From Archaeoglobi archaeon JdFR-42 (lineage in GTDB: Archaea > Halobacteriota > Archaeoglobi > Archaeoglobales > JdFR-42), in contig MTND01000040.1 in assembly GCA_002010305.1 (NCBI GenBank), forward strand, positions 1-63,088: a DNA stretch of 63,088 nucleotides. Direction: 5' to 3'. Each line of letters begins with the position of its first letter. Position 1 is the first letter of the stretch. Below are positions 16,676 through 24,851 of this stretch, in pieces. The notes under the pieces are model-generated. The model was given only the letters and a program-made list of their open reading frames with translations, did no database searches and had not been told where the DNA came from. The translations under genes were made by a program, and so were the position numbers.

Positions 16676-17350
16676 TTACACCACCTCCTGGATCCGAGAT
16701 TCTAATTTTTTTATTTGCACATCTATCCATAACAGACTCCCAAAGATGAGGGTCAAGGCAATTATCATGGTGACGAAGACCTGTATCATATTCGGTTCAA
16801 GCTGTATTCCCGAAGTTCTTATCACTACCGGATGCAGGGAATACCAGATCCTTGTGGAAAGATAAGATAACGGAACTGCTACATAGCCGAAAATAGCAAG
16901 AATTGCTGACGATCTGGCTTTTGCTTCAAATTCTTCTATTGCAGATCTAAGGGCAAAATATGCAGCATACACAAACCAGAGGATCAACACTGTGGTCTGT
17001 CTTGGATCCCAGTTCCAGTAAGCACCCCACGCGAGTTTTGACCATATGGAACCCATGAATAGAGCTGAAGTTATGAAAACAAGTCCGAGCTTTGCAGAAG
17101 AGGAAGACACATAATCATATACCACATTTCGCTTAGCCAGATACAAAATGCTGAAAATGAGAGTGAAAGTGAATCCAAGAAAAGAGATAATGGCCGCTGG
17201 AGTGTGGAAAAAGAAAATACGGTAACTATCTCCTAAAGTTCTCTCAGGTCCTAGTACTAAGAGGGCCCGATAAGCTGCAAATATGGCCAGAACAAATCCA
17301 ATAATAGAAACTAACATGAAAATTCCTGGTTTTTTATTGGTAATCTTCAC
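16676..17350 (-). CDS. ccmC: Cytochrome c maturation protein CcmC (heme transfer to CcmE)
   Basis: A 224-aa membrane protein with six predicted helices. The WWD motif WGAYWNWD is at residues 108-115, flanked by conserved histidines in FFHTP (His49) and SLHP (His173), the axial ligands of heme in CcmC. CcmC presents heme to CcmE on the outer face. It starts 55 bp after ccmB; the ccmD-like gene follows with no gap. Confidence 0.93.
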   Translation of the reverse strand: MKITNKKPGIFMLVSIIGFVLAIFAAYRALLVLGPERTLGDSYRIFFFHTPAAIISFLGFTFTLIFSILYLAKRNVVYDYVSSSSAKLGLVFITSALFMGSIWSKLAWGAYWNWDPRQTTVLILWFVYAAYFALRSAIEEFEAKARSSAILAIFGYVAVPLSYLSTRIWYSLHPVVIRTSGIQLEPNMIQVFVTMIIALTLIFGSLLWIDVQIKKLESRIQEVV

Positions 17351-17405
17351 TCCCTCCTTTTTTAGCCTCTATCGGTCATATATCTCCGCTATACCTATAT
17401 AAGCT

Positions 17406-18068
17406 TTAATCTTCGAGGGCGTGGTCAAAAGTTAGCAAAGAGACCGTGAGCATGATAATCGTAAATGATAATATGAGTACAATTTCCTGTGAGGTATCCA
17501 TTAACCCACCACCTTTTATTGCAGTAGAGAGGGCACTGATGGTAGATGAAATTATTGGATAAATCACGGGAAACAAGATGATAGGAATGAGTAATTCTCT
17601 GGATTTGGCCTTTAATACCAGAGGAGATAGAGATGATGAAACCACCACAAAGCCCACATTACCAAGGGTAATCACTCCAAAAGCCAGAAAAAGATTCTCT
17701 ACTCTGAGATCAAACAGCCCAATAAACAGCGGAAAAACAATTAACTCAATAATCAATACCAGAACAAGATTGTAGATAATTTTTCCAAGGAGTATATCTG
17801 CTGGAGATACAGGTGCGATTTTAAGACCATCAAGGGTACCCATCTCCAATTCTCTTAAAAAAGCCCGTGAAAACCCGAGAAGTCCAACAAAAAGAAAGAC
17901 TAGCCATAATAAACCAGGGGCGACATCTCTAACCGCACTTAAAGGTACAGAGATACTGAACATCATGGAAGTAATTAGTCCGAATAGAATCATGAAAGTA
18001 ATGGTATTTTTCGTCCTGAATTCGATCTTAAGATCTTTGAAAGCTATTTCAAAAATATCCTGCATCAT
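17406..18068 (-). CDS. ccmB: Heme exporter protein CcmB
   Basis: A 220-aa ABC-type membrane subunit with about six hydrophobic helices. The family segment FSRAFLRELEMGTLDGLKIAPVSPADILLGK spans about residues 65-95; only its start (FSRAFLRELEMGTLDGLK) is quoted as the key motif. CcmB pairs with CcmA to release heme-loaded CcmE. Its ATG overlaps the ccmA stop. A second ATG immediately follows the first. Confidence 0.92.
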   Translation of the reverse strand: MMQDIFEIAFKDLKIEFRTKNTITFMILFGLITSMMFSISVPLSAVRDVAPGLLWLVFLFVGLLGFSRAFLRELEMGTLDGLKIAPVSPADILLGKIIYNLVLVLIIELIVFPLFIGLFDLRVENLFLAFGVITLGNVGFVVVSSSLSPLVLKAKSRELLIPIILFPVIYPIISSTISALSTAIKGGGLMDTSQEIVLILSFTIIMLTVSLLTFDHALED

Positions 18069-18766
18069 GAGCCTTCCACCAGAGAAAGATAATACTCTTT
18101 CAGGTCGAGAGATTCTTTAACTTCAGTGATTTCCAGCACCTGTCCTTTATTCATTATGGCTACTACATCACAAACCCTATATACCTCTTCGAGATTATGA
18201 GTGGTAAATACAATAGTTCGATTTTCGGCTTTAATGGCATCAATAAGCCTGAAAAGTTCCATTCTGCTCTGTATGTCCAGACCTGCTGTGGGTTCATCCA
18301 GTATTACGAGATCTGGGGAATGTAAAAGAGCACGGGCTATAGCAAGTCTCTGTTTCATACCCCTGGAAAAATTTCTTACCAGATCGTCTGCCCGTTCATA
18401 CAGATTCATTTTACTAAGAATCTCTTTAATTTTTTTATCCAGAGATTCGACACCATATAGCTTGCCATAAAATCCAAGATTTTCCCATGCAGATAGATCA
18501 TCATACAGAAACGTATTATGAGATATTACACCCAGTCTTTTTTTTACATTTTTTGAGAATTCTCTTGTATTCTCTCCAAAAACCCTGACCTCTCCTGAGG
18601 TGGGCTTTACCTGTCCACTTAAAATCCTGACAAAAGTAGTCTTTCCTGCCCCATTTGGCCCAAGTAATGCAAAAGACTCGCCTTTCTTCACATTAAAAGT
18701 TACATCATTTAGAGCTAGAAAATTTCCATATCGCTTTACAAGATTTCTAACTTCGATAGCATTCAT
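18065..18766 (-). CDS. ccmA: Heme exporter ATP-binding protein CcmA
   Basis: A 233-aa ABC ATPase with Walker A GPNGAGKTT at 36-44, signature FSRGMKQR, Walker B LVILDEP and switch histidine in VFTTHNLEEV. The F-S-R-G-M signature is typical of CcmA-like ATPases rather than LSGGQ importers. Its ATG overlaps the stop of the upstream FAD oxidoreductase by 4 bp, tying that enzyme to the ccm genes. Confidence 0.92.
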   Translation of the reverse strand: MNAIEVRNLVKRYGNFLALNDVTFNVKKGESFALLGPNGAGKTTFVRILSGQVKPTSGEVRVFGENTREFSKNVKKRLGVISHNTFLYDDLSAWENLGFYGKLYGVESLDKKIKEILSKMNLYERADDLVRNFSRGMKQRLAIARALLHSPDLVILDEPTAGLDIQSRMELFRLIDAIKAENRTIVFTTHNLEEVYRVCDVVAIMNKGQVLEITEVKESLDLKEYYLSLVEGS

Positions 18767-19956
18767 AACTCATCGATCACCTTTTTCACACCCATAGCAA
18801 TACCTTCCACTTCAATTCCATCCCCTTTGGCTCCATCACCCACTACATATAGATTTTCGAAAGGAGTATTATTTCCGATATCATGCCCCGCCATAACGCG
18901 ATTCACCGGCCATCTCTCTCGATAACTTTGGATGGCTATTATTTCATAATTTCTATGCCCAATAATCTTTTTCAGGTCTTTAAGGCCAAGACGTATCTCA
19001 TATTTAATATTCTTAGTTACCAGCGGCTGATGGGTCATTACAAGATGACGGCCAGAGGGGGCGAGTTCGGGATCGGCTTGAGTAACCTCATTCACTCCAG
19101 CAATTCTTTTTGTATCCAGAGTAAACATCACACCCGTATGACCCAACACTGGTTCTTTTACACTCACAGAAATCTTTATTCCACCTGAAGACTGTAGATC
19201 ACTGACCTTATTAATATAGCTCTCATCTCCAGTTAATTCTGCAGTCTCAGGATGTCCGATGTCCGATATTATCAGATCAAACTCTTTTTTTTCTCCTTTA
19301 ACAAAAATAGCCCGAGCAACTTTATTCCTGATTTCAATACCTTTCACTGGATTTTTGGTAGATATTATCACTTCATTAGACTCAAGATAGTCCATAAGAC
19401 CATCGATAATACTCTTGCATCCTCCAATAGGAATTCCTGGTCCACGGTATTTCCTTATACTGTCATAAATACGCTTCATTTTTGGAAAAGGTATGTCTTC
19501 AGGCAAAACACTCAGAGACCATCCACAAAAAGCCCTCGTAAAGGCCTTGGAAAAAGGATCAAGCTTTTCCGAAACATCTGCCAGAGAGCGTTCAACATTG
19601 AACAATTTATGTCTGAGAATTTCCCAGTTAAATTTTAGTATAGATGCGATTGGGAATCTACCCGTGACCACTTCAAAAATTTCTCCGCCATACTGGGCTG
19701 TGGCAACGGGAGTTGAATCAACTATCTCTACATCAATTCCCAGTTCTCTTAAGGCCATAGCAAGAGGTCCTCTGTTCCCATGAGGCAACATGTGCAGTGC
19801 TCCGGTGGTCAATTGAAATCCTTTATACTCTATATTGGTAAATCTACCCCCTACAAAGGGTAACTTCTCGAATATCTCAACCTTATAACCCTTCTCCGCA
19901 AGAAACCCAGCTGCCAGTAGTCCGCCAATTCCGCTCCCGATTACTCCTGCTCTCAT
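18763..19956 (-). CDS. FAD-dependent oxidoreductase, phytoene-desaturase/protoporphyrinogen-oxidase-like
   Basis: A 397-aa flavoprotein of the amine-oxidase/CrtI superfamily (COG1233-like). The Rossmann FAD motif GSGIGGLLAAG starts at residue 7, with the acidic end EIFEK and the GGR motif of this superfamily at about 37-39. The C-terminal FAD contact YVVGDGAKGDGIEVEG is near 368-383. No signal peptide: cytoplasmic. It is sandwiched by 4-bp overlaps between a 2[4Fe-4S] ferredoxin and ccmA, so it is probably reduced or oxidised by that ferredoxin and tied to heme or cytochrome maturation. Carotenoid desaturation or lipid saturation are alternatives; none can be proved from sequence. Confidence 0.8.
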   Translation of the reverse strand: MRAGVIGSGIGGLLAAGFLAEKGYKVEIFEKLPFVGGRFTNIEYKGFQLTTGALHMLPHGNRGPLAMALRELGIDVEIVDSTPVATAQYGGEIFEVVTGRFPIASILKFNWEILRHKLFNVERSLADVSEKLDPFSKAFTRAFCGWSLSVLPEDIPFPKMKRIYDSIRKYRGPGIPIGGCKSIIDGLMDYLESNEVIISTKNPVKGIEIRNKVARAIFVKGEKKEFDLIISDIGHPETAELTGDESYINKVSDLQSSGGIKISVSVKEPVLGHTGVMFTLDTKRIAGVNEVTQADPELAPSGRHLVMTHQPLVTKNIKYEIRLGLKDLKKIIGHRNYEIIAIQSYRERWPVNRVMAGHDIGNNTPFENLYVVGDGAKGDGIEVEGIAMGVKKVIDEL

Positions 19957-20123
19957 CTATCCACAACCTTAATAGCATCAAGAGGGCAGTACATAATACA
20001 GCGCTTGCATTCATTGCATAGATCATGGAGGATTTTAGCTTTACCTTCTACTTCAATGGCCTCCTTTTTGCACACAAACGAGCACTGGGAACAGCCAACG
20101 CACTGTTCACTCACGAGTAACAT
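19953..20123 (-). CDS. Small 2[4Fe-4S] ferredoxin
   Basis: A 56-aa ferredoxin. Two CxxCxxCxxxC motifs are complete: Cys8, 11, 14, 18 and Cys36, 39, 42, 46, the last followed by Pro. The ATG at 20123 lies inside the last codons of purT (17-bp overlap); longer in-frame starts exist up to 20162 but the short form gives a standard ferredoxin. Its stop overlaps the FAD oxidoreductase ATG, so it is likely the dedicated electron carrier for that enzyme. Confidence 0.88.
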   Translation of the reverse strand: MLLVSEQCVGCSQCSFVCKKEAIEVEGKAKILHDLCNECKRCIMYCPLDAIKVVDR

Positions 20124-21387
20124 GTTTATCCCACATCTCTTGTCTGTACCTACTACCCCCAACCTCCACTTCGACCATGTGAGCGGCTTTCTCTGCTTTT
20201 ACCATTGCATCCTCAATGGATTTTCCTGCTGACAGGACGACCCCCATACGTCTGTTTTTATATGACTCTGGTTTTCCAAAAAATAGTATGGTGCTGTCTC
20301 CAGTTCTATATTTTATGTGATATTTCGGATACCAACCTTCGCCATGAGATAGTATCACATGAGAAGCAGAAGGCCTGACCGGATGTATAACCCTCCCTGG
20401 AGTATCTGAGAAGATTGGGATACCTGAAATGGCTTTTACATGAAGGGCAAATTCAGAATACCCTACAGGCATTGAGTATATGGTGACCAATCCAGTATCA
20501 TGAGGCCTGCATGCAGTCTCATTGGCATAAATCTTCCCATCTTTTAGACTGACAAACATTTCATGGGCAAAAATGCCATATCCACCGAGAGCAGTCATTA
20601 TCTTCTCCGAATATTCATAAATTTGCTCTTCCAGTTCTTCTTGACCCTCTGCCCAAGGATGCCAGCTACTGTGATAATCTCCTTGGATCTGATAATGGCC
20701 TATGGGTCTGACAAAAGTTTTCGTTTCATTACCATCCTGATCAAGATGTCTCACAGAAAGAGCAGTAATCTCCACATCAAAATCTACGAATTCCTCTACA
20801 ATTATTTTTTTGGCCGGAACCCTTGCTTTTGTCCTTGCCTCTTCAAAAGCTTTAGGAACATCTTCAGGACCTTGGATAAAATACGATCCCTTCCCACTGC
20901 TAGACATGATGGCCTTTGAAACACACGGATATCCAATGGACTCGCAGGCATCCAGCAATTCATCTTCAGTCGTGGCATACGCATACTTGCTGGTGTTAAC
21001 TCCTGTCGATGTTATCAGCTCTCTCATTCTTTCTCTGTTCATGGCAATCCAGGTGGCTTTTGCGTTTGGAACTACGAAGAATCCCTCTTTCTCGAATTCA
21101 AATAACATATCAGTATTTATAGCCTCTATTTCTGGAACTATTACATCAGGTTTTTCCCTGTAAACCACATTCCATAATGCAGATTCATCCATCATGTTCA
21201 TTGTATAGTTCTTGTGAGCCACCTGCATTCCAGGAGCATCGGGGTATCTATCCACTGCTATGGTTTCCAGACCCAGACGATGAGCTTCAAGGATCATCTC
21301 TTTTCCAAGCTCCCCACTTCCGAGGAACATCAACTTAAAACTCTCGCCTGAAAGAGGTGTAGCAAGTTCTCTCAAGAGAGATACCAT
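20107..21387 (-). CDS. purT: Formate-dependent GAR transformylase PurT
   Basis: A 426-aa ATP-grasp enzyme that makes formyl-glycinamide ribonucleotide from GAR, formate and ATP in purine synthesis. It shows the PurT N terminus (FKLMFLGSGELGKEM, about 17-31), the ATP-grasp loop MSSSGKGSYFI near 164-174, HEMFVSLKDG and the C-terminal NRRMGVVLSAG. Length is close to the usual ~390-430 aa. It is the first gene of the run through ferredoxin, flavoprotein and ccmA-F, possibly because it carries the operon promoter; a functional link to cytochromes is not expected. Confidence 0.93.
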   Translation of the reverse strand: MVSLLRELATPLSGESFKLMFLGSGELGKEMILEAHRLGLETIAVDRYPDAPGMQVAHKNYTMNMMDESALWNVVYREKPDVIVPEIEAINTDMLFEFEKEGFFVVPNAKATWIAMNRERMRELITSTGVNTSKYAYATTEDELLDACESIGYPCVSKAIMSSSGKGSYFIQGPEDVPKAFEEARTKARVPAKKIIVEEFVDFDVEITALSVRHLDQDGNETKTFVRPIGHYQIQGDYHSSWHPWAEGQEELEEQIYEYSEKIMTALGGYGIFAHEMFVSLKDGKIYANETACRPHDTGLVTIYSMPVGYSEFALHVKAISGIPIFSDTPGRVIHPVRPSASHVILSHGEGWYPKYHIKYRTGDSTILFFGKPESYKNRRMGVVLSAGKSIEDAMVKAEKAAHMVEVEVGGSRYRQEMWDKHVTRE

Positions 21388-21511
21388 GGTTCTGGCCTTG
21401 TTTTTTTTAAGACAAAAAGCTTTCTATTTTTTCAGAGATGGTATACGACAGAGAAGTCTGTAAATCCAACAGCAAGGAAAGATATTTAAATATCCTAGAT
21501 GAGCTGACTTC

Positions 21512-22036
21512 ATGTCCAGAATTCTGCCACCAACAGATGAGGAAATCAGAGAGGACATACTGGAGATACTCAAAGATAGGTTCAGAGAAAGAGAAATAAC
21601 CCCCACATACAGGATCTTTGCCATAACACCTGACGTTCTTGCAAAGTTTCTTCCACTCAGAGATGAGATCATGCAGGATGGTGCTATTAATATGGGCATA
21701 AAAGAGATGTTGGCTGTAAAGGTCTCTCTTTTAAATCAGTGCAATCCATGTTCAATCGGACATATACGAAGATTAAAGAAGATTTATGGAGATGAGATGG
21801 TAGAGGAAGTGGCTAAATTCAGCGTTGAATCAGACGAGGGAGAGACAAAACTTGGAGACAAAGAGCAAGCAGCCCTCATATTCGCTGAAGAGGCAGTCCT
21901 GAACAGAGGGAGAGTGAGGGAAGAGACATTTTCTCGTCTTATGGCATATTTCTCACCAAAAGCAGTAGTAGAAATCATTGAAGTCATATGCCTTTATATG
22001 TTTCTGAATACTTTCAACACCCTCCTAGATCTTTAA
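21512..22036 (+). CDS. AhpD/carboxymuconolactone decarboxylase-like protein
   Basis: A 174-aa all-helical protein with the AhpD-type redox motif CNPCSIGH (Cys77, Cys80, His84), in which the two cysteines and histidine form a thiol relay in peroxidase-linked members. The surrounding helix (GIKEMLAVKVSLLNQC) also fits the family. It is divergent from purT with about 120 bp between. Substrate unknown; a thiol-redox or peroxide-defence function is the best guess. Confidence 0.8.
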   Translation: MSRILPPTDEEIREDILEILKDRFREREITPTYRIFAITPDVLAKFLPLRDEIMQDGAINMGIKEMLAVKVSLLNQCNPCSIGHIRRLKKIYGDEMVEEVAKFSVESDEGETKLGDKEQAALIFAEEAVLNRGRVREETFSRLMAYFSPKAVVEIIEVICLYMFLNTFNTLLDL

Positions 22037-22053
22037 TTCTTTAGATACCACTT

Positions 22054-22896
22054 TTATTCGGATGCGAACAACGAACTCCACTTTACAAAACCACTTTCAG
22101 TGATAACACCAGATATAAGATTTGCAGGAACGAATTCAAAATAATAATTTTCGGCTTTAACTTCTTTTGATACTTCTTTGGGGTCCTTCATAGAAGTGAT
22201 TTGAGGGGCTTTTCTATCAATGAGTTTAATTGTAGGAGCGACTATAATCACATCATTCCCATAATATTTTGCCATTAAGCTGAGAGGGAAAGAGCCTATT
22301 TTATTCACAATTCCATCCCTGTAAATCCCATCAGCCCCCATTATTACTTTGCTACTTCTTTTAACTGCATAACCCATGGCTGCATCTACCATAACTTTAA
22401 CCTTTATACCATGACTTTTCAGAAATTTTGCTGTATGGATTCCCTCCAACATGGGTCTTGATTCGAGAACATAAACACATCCCAGTTTTTTCTTTGCCTC
22501 GATCAACCCATTCTCAACAATATGGCTTCTGCTGAGTATGGTTATTTTATCTCCCTTTTGAAGATACTCTGCCAGATGTTTCGATGTAGCGGCTGATTTG
22601 ATAGATATCTCCGTTATTTTCCTTTCTATAAGTTTTTCAACCTCTTTCTGAGCGCTGTTAATTTCTTTTAAAGTCTTAGCCAAGATTACCATATCTCCAT
22701 GAACCTTGAGAATTTCACTTATGGCATATCTCAAAAGATTCCTATCATCTGCAATATTTTTCAGATAACTCAGGACATTTTTTATTATTGCTGATGAACC
22801 ACTTACATTGTCTTTAAGAATGTTCTCAAGTTCATTTTGGAGATTATTCATCATCAGTGTAGTATCTAATTCCCATGAGTTAATCATTTTTTCCAT
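22054..22896 (-). CDS. aIF2B/ribose-1,5-bisphosphate isomerase family protein
   Basis: A 280-aa member of the eIF2B-alpha/methylthioribose-1-phosphate isomerase/R15P isomerase family. It has the N-terminal helical region and the Rossmann-like C-terminal part with ILSRSHIVENGLI, ESRPMLEGIHTAKFL and MGADGIYRDGIVNKIGS, the usual ligand loop. Archaeal members act either as aIF2B subunits or as isomerase of the AMP pathway; sequence alone does not separate these here. It is convergent with the AhpD-like gene. Confidence 0.85.
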   Translation of the reverse strand: MEKMINSWELDTTLMMNNLQNELENILKDNVSGSSAIIKNVLSYLKNIADDRNLLRYAISEILKVHGDMVILAKTLKEINSAQKEVEKLIERKITEISIKSAATSKHLAEYLQKGDKITILSRSHIVENGLIEAKKKLGCVYVLESRPMLEGIHTAKFLKSHGIKVKVMVDAAMGYAVKRSSKVIMGADGIYRDGIVNKIGSFPLSLMAKYYGNDVIIVAPTIKLIDRKAPQITSMKDPKEVSKEVKAENYYFEFVPANLISGVITESGFVKWSSLFASE

Positions 22897-23095
22897 TTAG
22901 GTGTAATAAAGATCTCAGAAAGTATAATGTATAAAGAGCTCTGTATAGGGAACCATCAGGTAATTCCATATTTCATAAGTGGTCTCTAAAAACTTAAAAA
23001 AGAGTTTATTATTTTATACGATCGTAACATCTATATGGTAAAAGGACTAACTCATATAGAATAACTTTTAAATAATAAATTCCTGACAAAATTAG

Positions 23096-23416
23096 ATGGA
23101 TCTATGGGAATTAGCAACTTTCATACTTATTCTGGATCTACCTTTCGGTCATTGGAAAGCCAATGTTAGAAAGTTGTCCAGAGAGTGGTTTCTTTCCATT
23201 CATCTTACAGTTCCAGTTGTAGTTGCCTTTAGAACACTTTCAGGCATAGGTTGGGCATTTATATCGTTTCCATTATTGGTAGGTGCATTTTTCTCCGGTC
23301 AGTTTTTAGGCGGAAAACTGCAAAAATGGTTAAAAAACCATTCTAAGACCCAAGTAACTTCTTGCCTCGTCATGGACATAATGAGAAATTGCAAATATAT
23401 CTGTGAAAGAGACTGA
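23096..23416 (+). CDS. Small membrane protein of unknown function
   Basis: A 106-aa protein with three hydrophobic stretches (about residues 5-16, 35-48 and 52-72) separated by basic loops, and a basic C-terminal tail ending CKYICERD. No family recognised. A TATA-like run (TTTTAAATA, about 23067-23075) lies some 26 bp before the ATG, which supports expression from a leaderless mRNA. The decayed gene just downstream on the other strand encodes a similar-looking hydrophobic segment, so the two could be relatives; that is tentative. Confidence 0.55.
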   Translation: MDLWELATFILILDLPFGHWKANVRKLSREWFLSIHLTVPVVVAFRTLSGIGWAFISFPLLVGAFFSGQFLGGKLQKWLKNHSKTQVTSCLVMDIMRNCKYICERD

Positions 23417-23442
23417 AGTAAATATCGGGTAAGGATCTCTTT

Positions 23443-23870
23443 TTATTCTTTCACATTTATCAGCATAACAACCAAATAAGCTCTCAATGCAAGATGGAGA
23501 ACAAGCCAAAAGAGACCTGTGTTATCGCCCAAAAATAGGTATGTCCTCTGACGAGAAACACAAATGAAATTCTCAATCCAGTGAAAGCAAAGATGGCGGG
23601 GGTCGCTACAATATGAGCTAGATGTTTTCGACCAAAAATCTTTGCCTTTATGTCTTTTTTATCCCCCTCTCAAATTCACTTAGTCTGTCCCCATCTATAC
23701 CACATTCCTGTTTACAGCTACTGACTTTAAAACCTATAACCTTTTTCTTGTTTTTCCTCTTTCCTTACCCAAATTAGGCATAATTGTCCGCCCTATCACA
23801 TCCATGGCAAATCTACCATCCAGGAGTTACTCTAACCCCTGGAAAGTGATCTTTCTACTATATCTTACCT
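23443..23870 (-). pseudogene. Decayed gene with in-frame stop and frameshifts, unknown membrane protein
   Basis: Protein-like sequence can be followed on the minus strand only by crossing frames. Going downstream one reads KITFQGLE, an in-frame TAA, then LLDGRFAMDVIGRTIMPN, a shift near an A-run, VIGFKVSSCKQECGIDGDRL and SEFERGIKK, a shift in an A6 tract, then KIFGRKHLAHIVATPAIF and a hydrophobic segment, and after another shift a short tail ending in VKE and TAA at 23443-23445. Two of the shifts lie in homopolymers, so sequencing error is possible, but the in-frame stop argues for true decay. No homologue recognised. Confidence 0.45.
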
Positions 23871-23912
23871 TCTCTATAAAACTACTCAAAATCGAAAGCT
23901 TTATGTATTAAA

Positions 23913-23942
23913 TGTTATATATACATAACATAAAGTTATAAC
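23913..23942 (+). promoter_or_regulatory. Palindromic operator-like sequence over the TATA region of the DUF2178/XRE operon
   Basis: TGTTAT-ATATAC-ATAACA (23913-23930) is a perfect 18-bp dyad with 6-bp arms, followed by GTTATAAC (23935-23942). Repeated GTTAT/ATAAC half-sites cover the likely TATA box and start site of the gene at 23966. The second gene of the pair encodes an XRE repressor-like protein, so autoregulation is plausible. Confidence 0.5.
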
Positions 23943-23965
23943 GATATAACATGAGGTCAGGAAAA

Positions 23966-24337
23966 ATGAATCGAAAACAATTTGCATTATATGGGATGAT
24001 GATAACAGCGGCTATGGGAGCGACGATTGGATGGTCTATATCTATCGGAAATGCTGTATTGCCAGTGGCCACAGTAATTTTAGGAATGGTATTGCTATAT
24101 CTTGGCAAGACCAGAGTTACAGAAGTACTCGAGGATGAAAGAATTCATAGGATAAGTGAAAAAGCTTCTAGAAGAACACTCCAGATTTTTGGAATATCTA
24201 TTGCGATAATTGGCGTGGTTCTAGTAGCACTTAAGGAATTTACAGAAATAGGATTTACACTAGCTTATTCTACCATTGCTTTACTGTTTCTGTATTCAAT
24301 CTTCTACAGATACTACAGCATAAAGACTTTGGATTAG
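23966..24337 (+). CDS. DUF2178-type membrane protein
   Basis: A 123-aa membrane protein with four hydrophobic segments in two pairs (about 6-25, 28-45, 70-90, 95-115) and a charged loop [19 protein letters not shown] between the pairs, the recognisable signature of archaeal DUF2178 proteins. Such genes commonly pair with a small XRE regulator, as here (28 bp apart). The ATG at 23966 is preferred over 23951 because GAGGTCAGGA precedes it as ribosome-binding site. Function unknown. Confidence 0.75.
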   Translation: MNRKQFALYGMMITAAMGATIGWSISIGNAVLPVATVILGMVLLYLGKTRVTEVLEDERIHRISEKASRRTLQIFGISIAIIGVVLVALKEFTEIGFTLAYSTIALLFLYSIFYRYYSIKTLD

Positions 24338-24365
24338 AGATAAGATTTTGAAAGAGGCCTTTCGA

Positions 24366-24563
24366 ATGAGAACCAGAATCAAGGAATTTAGAGCAAGATA
24401 CAATTTGACCCAGGAAGAGCTTGCAAAAAAGGTTGGAGTTAGAAGAGAGACAATCCTCTTTGTAGAAAAAGGAAAATACAATCCTTCTCTTAAGTTAGCG
24501 TACAAAATAGCCAAAGCCTTAAACACAACAATTGATGAACTATTTATTTTCGATGACGATTGA
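24366..24563 (+). CDS. XRE-family helix-turn-helix regulator
   Basis: A 65-aa single-domain DNA-binding protein. The helix-turn-helix is clear: [20 protein letters not shown], then [20 protein letters not shown], ending in the typical [11 protein letters not shown]. The ATG at 24366 follows GAGG at a workable distance; an upstream in-frame TTG at 24348 is less likely. It is paired with the DUF2178 membrane protein and may repress their common promoter. Confidence 0.88.
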   Translation: MRTRIKEFRARYNLTQEELAKKVGVRRETILFVEKGKYNPSLKLAYKIAKALNTTIDELFIFDDD

Positions 24564-24851
24564 ATTTAATATCCAAATGCATATGGGAACTTCTCAAACC
24601 GTAGACTATGATTGAACCTAAAAGGTCTAAAAAGATCTTATTTTAGTGCAATGAACTGAATCTATCTAGGAACTGACCCAGAGAAAACAACCATACGGCT
24701 AAAAGTTACTCAAAATTTTTTGAAGAGATATTTGAAAAAGGATCAGAGTAGAGCTTAACTGACCTCATTCGAATTACGGCGTTATCTTTCAATCAATCTC
24801 AGATATAAAAATTATCAAGAACAGGTAGAAGCAAACATATGAATACAAAAC
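24564..24851. other. Intergenic spacer without a recognisable gene
   Basis: Between the XRE gene and the convergent antiporter. Short open frames only, no tRNA-like structure, no repeats seen. It probably holds two transcription ends. Confidence 0.5.
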
